A DNA stretch of 64,000 nt from the NCBI GenBank assembly GCA_963678485.1, contig OY782882.1:2108001-2172000 (forward strand), written 5' to 3'. Under the pieces are notes generated by a model that saw only the letters and a program-made list of their open reading frames with translations, ran no database searches and was not told where the DNA came from. The stretch comes from CALGYY01 sp963678485 (GTDB lineage: Bacteria > Bacteroidota > Bacteroidia > Bacteroidales > CAIWKO01). The translations under genes were made by a program, and so were the position numbers. Shown here in pieces: positions 7,779 to 17,100 of this stretch; the stretch's first letter is position 1; every line of letters begins with the position of its first letter.

Positions 7779-9257
7779 TTATGTGTTTACTATTTGTGTT
7801 ATAGCGTTGGGTACACTAAAGAAAAAAGTAGCACCCTGACCGAGTTTACTTTCAGCCCAACAGGTCCCGCCATGCCTATTTATGATTCTTTTTACATTCG
7901 CCAGACCAATGCCAACCCCTTCAAAGTCTTTGGCTTTATGGAGCCGTTGAAATACACCAAATAATTTTGAAACATACTTCATATCAAAGCCAACCCCGTT
8001 ATCCTTGATATAGAATATGGCGTCGTTTGCTTGCAGAATCCCCCCAATTTCAATCACTGCTGTTTCTTTGTTTCTTGTATACTTCAAGGCATTGGAAATT
8101 AGGTTGAGCCATACTTGAGTCAATAATCGTTCATCTCCACTTGTTTCAGGAAGGCTTTTTATTTTGAATTCGATCTCACGTTTTGCTGTTTCAGAATCAA
8201 AGGTTTTTATAACACGACTAATCATCTTATTGGTGTTTATTTTTGTATGTAAAAGATCTGTCCTGTTCAGCCTAGAAAAGGTCAATAATGCATCGATTAA
8301 ATTTCCCATTTCGTGTGATGATTCTGAGATGGTGTTCAGGTATCGTCGCCCTGTTTCATCAAGCTGTATTGAGCTGTTCTTCAACAACAGATCAATGAAG
8401 CCTCCAATATGCCTTAGGGGCGCTCTCAGGTCGTGAGAGACTGAATAGCTAAACGCCTCAAGTTCCTTATTTGCGTCTTCGAGTTGTATGGTTCGTTCAA
8501 TAACTTTTTGCTCCAGTGTCTCGTTTAATTTTTTGATTTCATCCTCTGCTTTTCTGCGTTCGGAAAGATCGTGAGCAATTTTAACAAAGCCAGTATGCGT
8601 TCCATTTTCTTTTCTGATAGCAATTATTGTCACCGATTCCCAGAACACGCTGCCATCCTTTTTTACTCGCCAACCCTCGTCTTCAGCGTGACCCTTTGAG
8701 AGAGCCATTCCCAGTAACCATTGAGGTTTGTTGTTTTTACGATCTTGTTCAGTAAAAAAAATAGAGAAATGCTGGCCAATGATTTCCTGATTTTGATACA
8801 GGTTGATGTGTTCTGCCCCGGAATTCCAGGAGGTAATCACACCAAATTGATCAAAGAAAATAATCGCATAATCACTCACATTATTAATGAAAAAATTCAG
8901 TCTTTCTTCACTTTCACGTATAGAGATTAGCTGCTGCTTCAATGTCTTTGCATACTTTCTGTCAGTAAGAATGAGCTCTGCAGCCCGCTTCGCTTTTTCC
9001 TTATTTTGAAACAGAAGTTCAATGTTGGCAATTACCAACTCTTTAGCGCGTTTCTCTTTTTCAACATTTTGATACGCCAACTCTATATTGGCAGTACTTA
9101 GTTCGCTGGCTCTTTTTTCCTTTTCTTCGTGTTGGAAAGCAAGTTCTTTGTTAGCAATGCATAATTCATCATTGCTATTCTCCATATCGTGGTTGCGATG
9201 AGCCGAGTTAGAATTATTTGCTAATCCCATTTCCCTATATTGTTTGCACTTTTTCAT
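7779..9257 (-). CDS. PAS sensor histidine kinase with 21-residue coiled-coil repeats
   Basis: A 492-residue soluble kinase. Residues 31-98 hold three copies of a 21-residue repeat (ELxxANxELAFQxEEKEKRA), i.e. three heptads each, forming a parallel coiled coil. Then follow a PAS domain (about 118-236, with SWNSGAEH and a PAC-like ending), a second coiled-coil linker, HisKA (SVSHDLRAPLRH, His275) and HATPase (NLISNALKY, DNGVGF, GVGIGLANVKR). The linker and catalytic half closely resemble the kinase at 5402-7297, and the repeats closely resemble those of the hybrid kinase at 19164-21905. It leads the operon with the receiver and second kinase, under promoter P3 at 9361-9426. An alternative start is Met25. 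Confidence 0.9.
   Translation of the reverse strand: MKKCKQYREMGLANNSNSAHRNHDMENSNDELCIANKELAFQHEEKEKRASELSTANIELAYQNVEKEKRAKELVIANIELLFQNKEKAKRAAELILTDRKYAKTLKQQLISIRESEERLNFFINNVSDYAIIFFDQFGVITSWNSGAEHINLYQNQEIIGQHFSIFFTEQDRKNNKPQWLLGMALSKGHAEDEGWRVKKDGSVFWESVTIIAIRKENGTHTGFVKIAHDLSERRKAEDEIKKLNETLEQKVIERTIQLEDANKELEAFSYSVSHDLRAPLRHIGGFIDLLLKNSSIQLDETGRRYLNTISESSHEMGNLIDALLTFSRLNRTDLLHTKINTNKMISRVIKTFDSETAKREIEFKIKSLPETSGDERLLTQVWLNLISNALKYTRNKETAVIEIGGILQANDAIFYIKDNGVGFDMKYVSKLFGVFQRLHKAKDFEGVGIGLANVKRIINRHGGTCWAESKLGQGATFFFSVPNAITQIVNT
8976..9167 (-). repeat. 63-bp in-frame tandem repeats coding a coiled coil
   Basis: Three tandem 63-bp units encode 21-residue repeats with the shared pattern EL..AN.EL.FQ..EK.KRA. 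The same unit occurs six times in the kinase gene at 19164-21905. Confidence 0.8.
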
Positions 9258-9360
9258 AATCGATATTGCTCACTGTTTTTCAATTGATTTTCACTCTGTA
9301 GGGTTGATAGAATCAACAATGGCTGTGCATGTCTTTTCTTTTTCGTTAGAATGTTCTTTA

Positions 9361-9426
9361 CAAATATGCATCCCGTTGTTGATAAACGCATTACACTTAA
9401 GCTAATATTATTTATAGAATTCACAC
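9361..9426 (-). promoter_or_regulatory. Stress-regulon promoter P3 (kinase/receiver/kinase operon)
   Basis: Plus-strand reading: CAAATATG at 9361 (-7 box CATATTTG), ATTACAC at 9390 (+29), TTTATAG at 9411 (+50, weakest copy), ATTCACAC at 9419 (+58). The leader to the ATG at 9257 is about 100 bases long. Confidence 0.75.
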
Positions 9427-9490
9427 ATTTCTTTAATCATCATATGTCGGCAAACAGCGTTTATAATGCCTTACTAATCACCATTGCACC

Positions 9491-9588
9491 TAATTAGAGT
9501 CTATTAATAAAAATAGTCTGTTATGTTGCCCTCGCGTTGCATCAGGATCTTATGTTCAGCCATTTAGTTTTCAAATAGACTCTAATTA
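9491..9588. repeat. 98-bp element bounded by 15-bp perfect inverted repeats
   Basis: TAATTAGAGTCTATT at 9491-9505 and its exact reverse complement at 9574-9588 bound a non-coding 98-bp segment. No target-site duplication is evident. It could be a tiny non-autonomous element, or a long-armed binding or structured RNA site. The rest of the 9432-9704 gap shows nothing I recognise. Confidence 0.5.
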
Positions 9589-9704
9589 CGCTGTTTCACG
9601 AATCCTAACCCACGGACAACGCAAGGGTTTCCCAATCACAAGCGGGTTTACACAATACAGTTTTTGCTTTGCCCCAGTCAAACAACAACTTTTTATATAA
9701 AAAA

Positions 9705-9729
9705 GAGACTGCCCAATATTGGCAGTCTC
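9705..9729 (-). terminator. Intrinsic terminator after the beta-barrel protein gene
   Basis: Stem GAGACTGCC/GGCAGTCTC with a 7-base loop, followed on the minus strand by a T-run (TTTTTTATAT). Confidence 0.85.
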
Positions 9730-9770
9730 CAGTTGATTTATTGATTTTTGTAGCTTTGTGTAAGGCAAGA

Positions 9771-10475
9771 TCAGAACATTATAGACAAGCCAGTATAAAC
9801 AGAGTAGGTTTGCACATGTGTTCGATCTAGTATGTAGTAAGAATCGGTCACTGTAGTTGCGCTATTGTTGCTGATATCAATCATTCCAAGAACTCCGCGA
9901 AATCCCAGGCCCAGACGGAACGTTCGGGATTCATTAATCCCAACATCTATTCCAGCTCCGTAAGCTAAACCTAAATCGGTTTTTCTAACCGCTAATTTTG
10001 CTTCTGCGTAAGTTGTACCATTGCTTGCCTTTGATGACACATTGCTTCCAACGAGTATCCCGATTTGCGGACCAGCAACAACATTTAGATTGATTAGTCT
10101 AGATTTACCCGTGTTTATCGAAAGCATCAATGGAAAGTTAATATAACTTAACCTGACTCTGCGTTCCACATCAAGATCTGTATATTTTCTTGAGATATCG
10201 CTGTAAATGGCTTCTATTTGCACACCAACACAATTGGAGAAAAAATAGCCCAAGGTAGCTCCTGCGCCCCAGCCAAGTTTTGCTTCGCCATTCACTGTTC
10301 CACCTGTAGATGTTTGCATTTTAAAAGAGGAAATGGTTGGCATAAAGCGCACTCCAAATTCAACTTTTTTGTATTCTTTTTTTTCATTGTCTTGAGCATT
10401 AACTGTAAGGCCGAAAAAAAGGCTTATTACAATAACACTAACAATCATGATCATACTTTTTTTTATCTTTTTCAT
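9771..10475 (-). CDS. Outer membrane beta-barrel protein (OMP_b-brl_2-like, PF13568)
   Basis: A 234-residue protein with a signal peptide (cleavage after VNAQ, about residue 26) and a mature part of alternating hydrophobic strands rich in G, Y and aromatic residues. It ends in a terminal Phe (TGLSIMF), typical of an 8-stranded outer-membrane barrel. The motifs GVRFMPTISSFK, VGVQIEA-type and YGAGIDVGI fit the PorT-like or OMP_b-brl_2 families of Bacteroidota. I chose the ATG at 10475. A longer frame to 10586 would cross promoter P4, whose -7 box is 26 bp upstream of this start. Monocistronic, with its own terminator. Its precise role is unknown; it is probably an envelope component made under the same stress as CsbD. 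Confidence 0.85.
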   Translation of the reverse strand: MKKIKKSMIMIVSVIVISLFFGLTVNAQDNEKKEYKKVEFGVRFMPTISSFKMQTSTGGTVNGEAKLGWGAGATLGYFFSNCVGVQIEAIYSDISRKYTDLDVERRVRLSYINFPLMLSINTGKSRLINLNVVAGPQIGILVGSNVSSKASNGTTYAEAKLAVRKTDLGLAYGAGIDVGINESRTFRLGLGFRGVLGMIDISNNSATTVTDSYYILDRTHVQTYSVYTGLSIMF

Positions 10476-10500
10476 TTGAGTAAATTTACTTTGTGTAATG

Positions 10501-10566
10501 CAAAGGTGGCTCTCTTCGGGGGTTTCCATGTTACATAACTTCGTATATTGCTTACATGATTCACAC
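10501..10566 (-). promoter_or_regulatory. Stress-regulon promoter P4 (beta-barrel protein)
   Basis: Plus-strand reading: CAAAGGTG at 10501 (-7 box CACCTTTG), GTTACAT at 10530 (+29), CTTACAT at 10551 (+50), ATTCACAC at 10559 (+58). One of the clearest copies: both heptamers are near identical. Confidence 0.85.
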
Positions 10567-10591
10567 CCGCAGTGACTATACTTCAAAAAGA

Positions 10592-10620
10592 AAGCCTGCT
10601 GAATCGCTTACAGCAGGCTT
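10592..10620 (-). terminator. Intrinsic terminator of the adhesin/PorP/OmpA operon
   Basis: Stem AAGCCTGCTG/CAGCAGGCTT with a 9-base loop, followed on the minus strand by TCTTTTTG. It lies just after the stop at 10645. Confidence 0.85.
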
Positions 10621-10644
10621 CTATTGGACAAAAGAACGAAGTAC

Positions 10645-13137
10645 TTATTTCACCGAAACCGTACTGGAAGGAATTACATCAATCAGTACAGTTCTGTTAT
10701 AAAATCGTTCCTCCGGCAATTTGTTTTCAAACAAGGATACGTTTTCATCCTCACCGAATCCACGCACCACGAAGGATACGTCTGTTCTTCCGGAATTTGA
10801 TAATGCTTTTGCAAGTGTATTTTTAACATCGTTTGCACGAGCCAGCGATAAGTTCAAGTTGTATTCTGCATCGCCCGTAATATCAGTATATCCCTGGATA
10901 ATAACCTTTGCCCCCTTGGGAATTTTAGGCATAACAATATCTGTTAGATATTTTTCATAAATCATAATTGCTTTTGATTCATCGAACTCATAAATAATGC
11001 TGAATCGCAGAATTTCTTCGTTTTTGGGTGGTGACCAAAGAACCATATGGACCATGGTATCTTTTTTTATCATTTGATTGTTTTCTAAACGACCTATCAT
11101 TGTTACTTTATAATCGCCTTCTGGATGTGTTCCTAAGATTGATTTCCCTGGTATGCTCACCTGATCTTCTGTATAAGGGCCATAGGATTGCACATTTCCC
11201 TGGTTATCTTCAATTTCAATTGCCCAGGAATTGATAGCGTTTTGACCATGATCAATACTAAATGAAACATAGCTTTCAACGGGGGCTTCCTGCACCGTCA
11301 CAACCTCAACGGGTTTAAGTGCCGCATAAGGTCCACTTTGAAATTCCATTAATAGGGCTGGAGCATTGCTCTCGATGGAAACGCGACGATCACCCTGAAG
11401 ATAAAGTGCTGCATTACCTATTTGTCCGGGTTGTTCGGAAGGAAGCTTTGGTTTATTGCGCCCTTCAGTATTGATGCGTGCCGGATCAATCATAAAGATT
11501 GAGATTAGATACTGTCTGACCGATTCAGCCATGGCAAGCGCATCGTCCTGTCCTTTTTCTGAAGAACCAACCAGTGTGATGGTTGAAGAAGGATTTCTAA
11601 CCATGCGGTCTCCTAATATATTTATTATGTTATAATACACAATCATTTGTCGCGCCGAACGTCCGGAGAGGTTTTTAGGGACAAACATTTCAACTTGTTC
11701 TTCTTTAAAATCCTTAACCTGAGCTTTAGAAAGCAGCACATAGCGGTCGGGGATATTAGTAGAACCAAGATCGAAAAAGATATAGTTTCTCAGCGGGAAA
11801 ATTTCTCTAACAGTGCGTTCAATAGGTATATTTTTAGGTGCATCTACAAAAAATGTAAGTGTTGATTCGGGATTTTTATTCCATTTTAGAAGACCCAGCG
11901 AGTATAAATCATCGCCCCCACTTCCATTGACTCTATTGGAAGTGAAGTAGCCTTCACTCATTTTATCATTAACGATTACTGCAAAATCATCCTGGCGCGA
12001 GTTCAATGGAAATCCGGCATTATAGGCAGATCCAATGTCAGTACCATTCATTTGGCACATAAAAACATCCAGTCCACCCAAGCCAAATCTTCCATTTGAA
12101 GCGAAGAAAAACATATTGTTTTTTTCTTCGACAAAAGGAAAGAGTTCATCTCCTTCGGTATTTATTTTATCGCCAAGGTTGATGGCGGTTCCCCATATCC
12201 CTTGTGCATTTCTTGTTGACCGATACAAGTCGGCACCACCATATCCTCCTGGCATATCGCTGGTGAAATACATGGTATTGCCATCGGAGGACAAGCAAGG
12301 TTGACCTACTGAGTAATCACTTCCATTGAGAACGAATGGAACGGGTTTTTGCCATTTATTATCAATAAAACTACTAAACCACAATTGAAGTTCAACAACC
12401 TTGTCTTTGCTTTTATCATGATAATGATTCCGTGTAAACGCCATGAACGTCCCGTTATTACTAAAACTTGCAGGACCATCGTGCCACTTACCATTAAGTT
12501 TTTTGTTGAACTGTTTTATATTTTTAAACTGCCCGTCAATCACTTCAGCAATATACATATCCCAAAACGGTTTATGTGTCCAGTTATACTTACGTGCTGT
12601 TGCTGTGTGACATGATCTGCTAGAAGCAAACACGATTTTGTTATTAAAATATGCAGGGCCAAACTCTTCTGCACTTGAATTCATTGTCAAATGCTTAATG
12701 TCGTACTTTCCGTCATCAGCAAGCAAATACTTGCGTTCGCCCTGGTTCATTACGTAATCCTTGGCACGCAAATCATTAGGCTTTGCGGAAACAAATTTTT
12801 CCATCCATTCGTCCGATTGCACGTCGTTTCCGTTGGCTTTTAAAACCATTGAATAGTTATAATAATCTTCGGGAATTACTCCTTTCGACATATGAACTAG
12901 CGTTGAATACGCTTCAACAGCCTTCAACATTTGATTTGTGTTTTGATAGCTGGAGGCCAGACTACGCTGTCCTTCGGTACTGAGTAGCTTTGTATGTGTA
13001 TAGGCAATAATTGCTTTGTCGAAATCATATCTAAAAGCGTATTTATCGCCTCTGATTTCTTTGTTTGACTTTTCCTGTGCGTTGGTATTCATGCAGAACC
13101 CAAGCATTACGATAAGCGGAATAAGTAGTTTTTTCAT
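10645..13137 (-). CDS. OmpA-family protein with TPR and PD40 beta-propeller repeats, T9SS/gliding-associated
   Basis: An 830-residue periplasmic/outer-membrane-associated protein. Signal peptide (1-20, ending TNAQ), TPR-like helices (about 25-130), a WD40-like PD40 propeller (about 150-420: GPAYFNNKIVFASS, GQPCLSSDGNTMYFTSD, GGADLYRS, LFPFVEEKNNMFFFASNG, GYFTSNR), then two OmpA-like regions. The first (about 545-620, ALAMAESVRQYL...RRVSIES) is degenerate. The second (about 730-825, IQGYTDITGDAEYNLNLSLARA) keeps the peptidoglycan-binding pattern. The order TPR-propeller-OmpA resembles PorE, which tethers the T9SS to peptidoglycan. It is the last gene of a three-gene operon after a type B cargo and a PorP/SprF gene, a standard Bacteroidota secretion-attachment cassette. 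The extra OmpA-like region is unusual. Confidence 0.88.
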   Translation of the reverse strand: MKKLLIPLIVMLGFCMNTNAQEKSNKEIRGDKYAFRYDFDKAIIAYTHTKLLSTEGQRSLASSYQNTNQMLKAVEAYSTLVHMSKGVIPEDYYNYSMVLKANGNDVQSDEWMEKFVSAKPNDLRAKDYVMNQGERKYLLADDGKYDIKHLTMNSSAEEFGPAYFNNKIVFASSRSCHTATARKYNWTHKPFWDMYIAEVIDGQFKNIKQFNKKLNGKWHDGPASFSNNGTFMAFTRNHYHDKSKDKVVELQLWFSSFIDNKWQKPVPFVLNGSDYSVGQPCLSSDGNTMYFTSDMPGGYGGADLYRSTRNAQGIWGTAINLGDKINTEGDELFPFVEEKNNMFFFASNGRFGLGGLDVFMCQMNGTDIGSAYNAGFPLNSRQDDFAVIVNDKMSEGYFTSNRVNGSGGDDLYSLGLLKWNKNPESTLTFFVDAPKNIPIERTVREIFPLRNYIFFDLGSTNIPDRYVLLSKAQVKDFKEEQVEMFVPKNLSGRSARQMIVYYNIINILGDRMVRNPSSTITLVGSSEKGQDDALAMAESVRQYLISIFMIDPARINTEGRNKPKLPSEQPGQIGNAALYLQGDRRVSIESNAPALLMEFQSGPYAALKPVEVVTVQEAPVESYVSFSIDHGQNAINSWAIEIEDNQGNVQSYGPYTEDQVSIPGKSILGTHPEGDYKVTMIGRLENNQMIKKDTMVHMVLWSPPKNEEILRFSIIYEFDESKAIMIYEKYLTDIVMPKIPKGAKVIIQGYTDITGDAEYNLNLSLARANDVKNTLAKALSNSGRTDVSFVVRGFGEDENVSLFENKLPEERFYNRTVLIDVIPSSTVSVK

Positions 13138-13157
13138 GGATATGTTTTTTGTATGGA

Positions 13158-14099
13158 TTAAAAGTTTCTAGGAGAATGAATTTGTTTTTTTTCTGAACAA
13201 AGGAAATCATAGCGTAATACGAGCTCGTGGCTTCCATAATTATACTGAGAGGTTTTTACGCCATACGACCAATCGAAAGAGTAGCCTAAATGAAATTGTT
13301 CGGTGATATCCAATCCTGCTAATACGCCAAAAGCGTCGCCAGTGCGGAACATTGCACCGATTAAGAACTTTTTCGCAAAAACAAACGATGCCGTTACATC
13401 GGCCTGAATTGGAGCTGCAGGCGCAACTTTTATCAGCGTGGAAGGCTTAAACGCAACATTTGGCGACAGATTGATTAGACCACCTGCAATAAGAAAATAA
13501 TGTCGTTTTTCCTTCCCAATCAGACTTGTGCCATCGGCGAGTTTAATAACTGAATAGCTATTCTGAAGAAGATTTGGTGCAGAAACTCCTGCGTAAAAAC
13601 GTTCTCTGTAGTAATAGGCGCCAAACCCAAAATTAGGTGTTATGCGATGATTGATATTATTAATAAATACCGGGTCGGTTTGCTGATCGAGTTCAAGTGT
13701 ACTTAAATTTGCCTGAAAAATGCTCATGCCTGCACTTACGCCCAGGGCTAATTTCGCCTTTTCTGTAAGCTTCATGATATAAGCAAAATCAGCATATATA
13801 GAAGTATTGTTTGTTGGTCCGACTTTATCATTTATTACGGATAAGCCTAATCCAATATGCTCATTTCTCAATGGCGCATGCATAGTTAATGTTTGAATTA
13901 TTGGAGCGCCACTAAAACCGACCCACTGTGAGCGGTGAAGAGCCGTGACTGTCAACGCATCTCTGCTTCCTGCATATGCAGGATTTATGGAAAGCGTATT
14001 GTACATATAGTGAGTGTACATTGGCGCTTGTTGTGCGTTTAAGGTCAAACTGACCAATGTCAGTCCAATTGCAAGTATTGAAATATTTAGTGTTTTCAT
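13158..14099 (-). CDS. PorP/SprF family type IX secretion membrane protein
   Basis: A 313-residue outer-membrane beta-barrel protein of the PorP/SprF family (TIGR03519-like). A signal peptide (ending LNAQ) is followed by the diagnostic APMYTHYMYNTLSINPAYAG and HRSQWVGFSGAPIIQ. The rest consists of paired beta strands, ending LRYDFLCSEKKQIHSPRNF. SprF-like proteins are needed for secretion or anchoring of cargo with type B sorting domains, which fits the upstream neighbour (37 bp away). The downstream OmpA gene is 20 bp away. I preferred the ATG at 14099 to one five codons upstream because MKTLNISIL begins a normal signal peptide. The C-terminal tail is longer than usual and basic. Confidence 0.92.
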   Translation of the reverse strand: MKTLNISILAIGLTLVSLTLNAQQAPMYTHYMYNTLSINPAYAGSRDALTVTALHRSQWVGFSGAPIIQTLTMHAPLRNEHIGLGLSVINDKVGPTNNTSIYADFAYIMKLTEKAKLALGVSAGMSIFQANLSTLELDQQTDPVFINNINHRITPNFGFGAYYYRERFYAGVSAPNLLQNSYSVIKLADGTSLIGKEKRHYFLIAGGLINLSPNVAFKPSTLIKVAPAAPIQADVTASFVFAKKFLIGAMFRTGDAFGVLAGLDITEQFHLGYSFDWSYGVKTSQYNYGSHELVLRYDFLCSEKKQIHSPRNF

Positions 14100-14136
14100 G
14101 TTGTAGAATTTCAAGATTAATTTTTGAATGCTGTTC

Positions 14137-17100
14137 TTACCTGTTGAGGTAAATCGTTCCCTTTATTACGTCTGTATTGTTGCCCAAATTCAGCAGATAG
14201 AAATACGTGCCTACTGGCACATCTCCGCCACCGATAATCAAACCATTGGAGGCATTGCCATCCCAGGTGTTTTGATAGGGGCTCGCTTCGAATACCTTGG
14301 CTCCCCAGCGATTGAAAATCACTATACTATTATCGGGATAATTAAAAATACCACGAATGATGAACAGGTCATTCACTCCATCGCTATTGGGAGAGAAACC
14401 GTCAGGAATAAAGAAATCTGTCGGGTAAGTTTCAATCACCGAAACATCATTAATGCTATTAATATCCTGTTCAATGCCGCTTATGCTAGCAGTATTCACA
14501 TAAATTCCTGAGGCGTTCACGCTAACGGTGACAGTTAAAACCGCTGATACTCCTACATTCAGATTGCCAATATTCCATATGCCAGTGGTGGGGTTATAAG
14601 CACCCATAGTGGCCGTTGATGAAATATACTGATATCCGCTTTGAAGAAGATCGGATACTGTAACAGCTGTTGCATCTTCAGAACCATTATTTGTTGCAAC
14701 AATGGTAAAGATGATGTTTTGGTAAAAAAATGGTGTTGCATTGTTGACGGTTTTGACAATACTTAAATCGATTGAACACTCGTTTACAACAACCAGCATT
14801 GGAAAAGGAACAGAGGTACAGCCATTGGAAACCACCGTAAGAGAATATATTCCTTCGTTTGTTTCTGTTGCATTAATAATTACTGCATTTTGAGTTATCG
14901 CTGCAAATGCATCCGGACCTGTCCAGTTGTAGGAAGCACCTAAAACAATTTGTGCATTTAAGAAAATTGAATCTCCTGAGCATACAGGCGAATTGCTACT
15001 GGCGATGGCCACAGGTAAGGGATTCACGACAAGAGCAACATAATTGGACGTATCAATAGCACAACTACCAGCAATAATCACATTATAGTTTAATGCTGTA
15101 TCTGTTACATTTGCCGGGTTAAAGGTGAGAGTGTCGTTTGTTGCACCAATTATTGGTGTTGTTCCAATGTTCCACTGATATGTTAGGTTTGTGCCTGAAG
15201 CAATTACAATAAAGCTTACTGAATCACCTGCGCATACGGTCTGACTGACAGGCTGCATAATTATGTTGATTACAGAATCAATATTGAGAAAAACATATGT
15301 AGAAGTATCATTTGAACAAGAACCTGTTACAATAACATTATAATTCAATGCCGCATCGGCGAGTGTTACAGGGTTAATGGTGAGTGTGTCGTTTGTTGCT
15401 CCAATTATGGGAACTATTCCAAGATACCACTGATACGTTAGGTTTGTACCAGTCGCAACAACTACAAAACTTACTGAATCACCTGCGCACACTGTCTGAC
15501 TGACAGGCTGCGTAATTATGTTGACTATTGAATCAATATTGAGAAAAGCGTTCACCGAAGTATCACTTGAGCAAGATCCTGTTACGATAACATTATAATT
15601 CAATGCCGCATTGGCGAGTGTTACAGGGTTAATAGTGAGTGTATCGTTTGTTGCTCCAATAATAGGAACTATTCCAAGATACCACTGATAGCTGAGATTG
15701 GCGCCAGTAGCCGCAACTACAAAACTTGCTGAATCACCTGCGCACACTGTCTGACTAACAGGCTGCGTAATTATATTGACTATCGAATCAATATTGAGAA
15801 ATGCGTTCACCGAAGTATCACTTGAACAAGAGCCTGTAACTATAACATTATAATTCAGTGCTGCGTTGGCAAGAGTTACAGGGTTTATCGTGAGTGTATC
15901 GTTTGTTGCTCCAATAATAGGAACGATTCCAAGATACCACTGATAGCTGAGATTGGCGCCAATTGCGGAAACTGTAAAGCCAACTGAATCGCCTAAGCAA
16001 GCCACTTGATTTAATGGTTGAGACGTTATGTTAGTTGTTGGATTAAGAATTAATGAAGCATTGATTGAAGTATCATTTGGAAGACAAGCACCAAACACAA
16101 CCACATTATAATTCAATGCAGCATCAAGAAGGCTTACCGGATTTAGTGTAAGAGTATCTGAAGTCGCACCAATAATATCGACGGCGCCAATTCTCCACTG
16201 ATAGGTAAGGCCGGTTCCTGTTGCGGCCACAACAAAACTTATTGAATCTCCAACACAAGCAATTTGACTCAATGGCTCGGTAATAATTGTCGGCTCACAA
16301 GGAAGGGCACCACATCCCGGAGGCATTGCTGCTGCTAATCCAGCGGTAGTAATAGCGCCATTAATTGAGAGTGCGCGACCATCAAGAATTACTCCTGTAT
16401 ACCATAAATTGATTGCTCCTGCAGGGACCACAATATTCCCTCTAAAGGTTGAATTATCTCCGATTGTTACAGCACCATTGATCAGCCAAAAAACATTCTG
16501 TGATTTCGCACCATTGATGAGTCTGACTTTTGAATTCACACTACTTGAAAGATTGCTTGTAGCTCCAAGTATCTTAATAACAAATACAGCATTTGCATTT
16601 CCTTGTGCGTCTAGTGTTACAGAATCAGTAAAGATTACTGCACTATTCATCACATACACATGAGGGGTGAGAACAAGATTAAAACCGAACTCAGCCGGGT
16701 ACAACAATTCTATGTTTGGAATCATCGCATTAAGCGTATCATAAAGCTTTTGTAAATCTATTGCTGCTAACATTGTTGACGGGTCGCCAGTTGGATGAAG
16801 AGTGCCAGTAACATTGCCGGCAGTCCATCCGGTAACTGAGCCACCACCAGCATTACCAACATCCCCTATTGAGGTTGATGACAGGTTTCCATCAAGAGCA
16901 CCAATACTAGTAAAGATGGTATAACAAGCTATAGATCCGAGATTAGGAAATACAGGTCCCGTGAGGACTGTGCTTCCGCAACCTATTGGTTTACGTGCGG
17001 TAACTCCGTCGAGCGTAATAGCACCCGTAGTTGAGAAAAGTCTTCCCTCAAGACTATCACCGGTCGCCATACTAATTAATGCATTATTGGCAATGACGGT

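Noticed and set aside
9586..9768. 60-residue minus-strand ORF next to the beta-barrel gene
   Set aside because: It runs through the terminator at 9705-9729 and the inverted repeat, has no domain, and its composition is unlike the neighbours.
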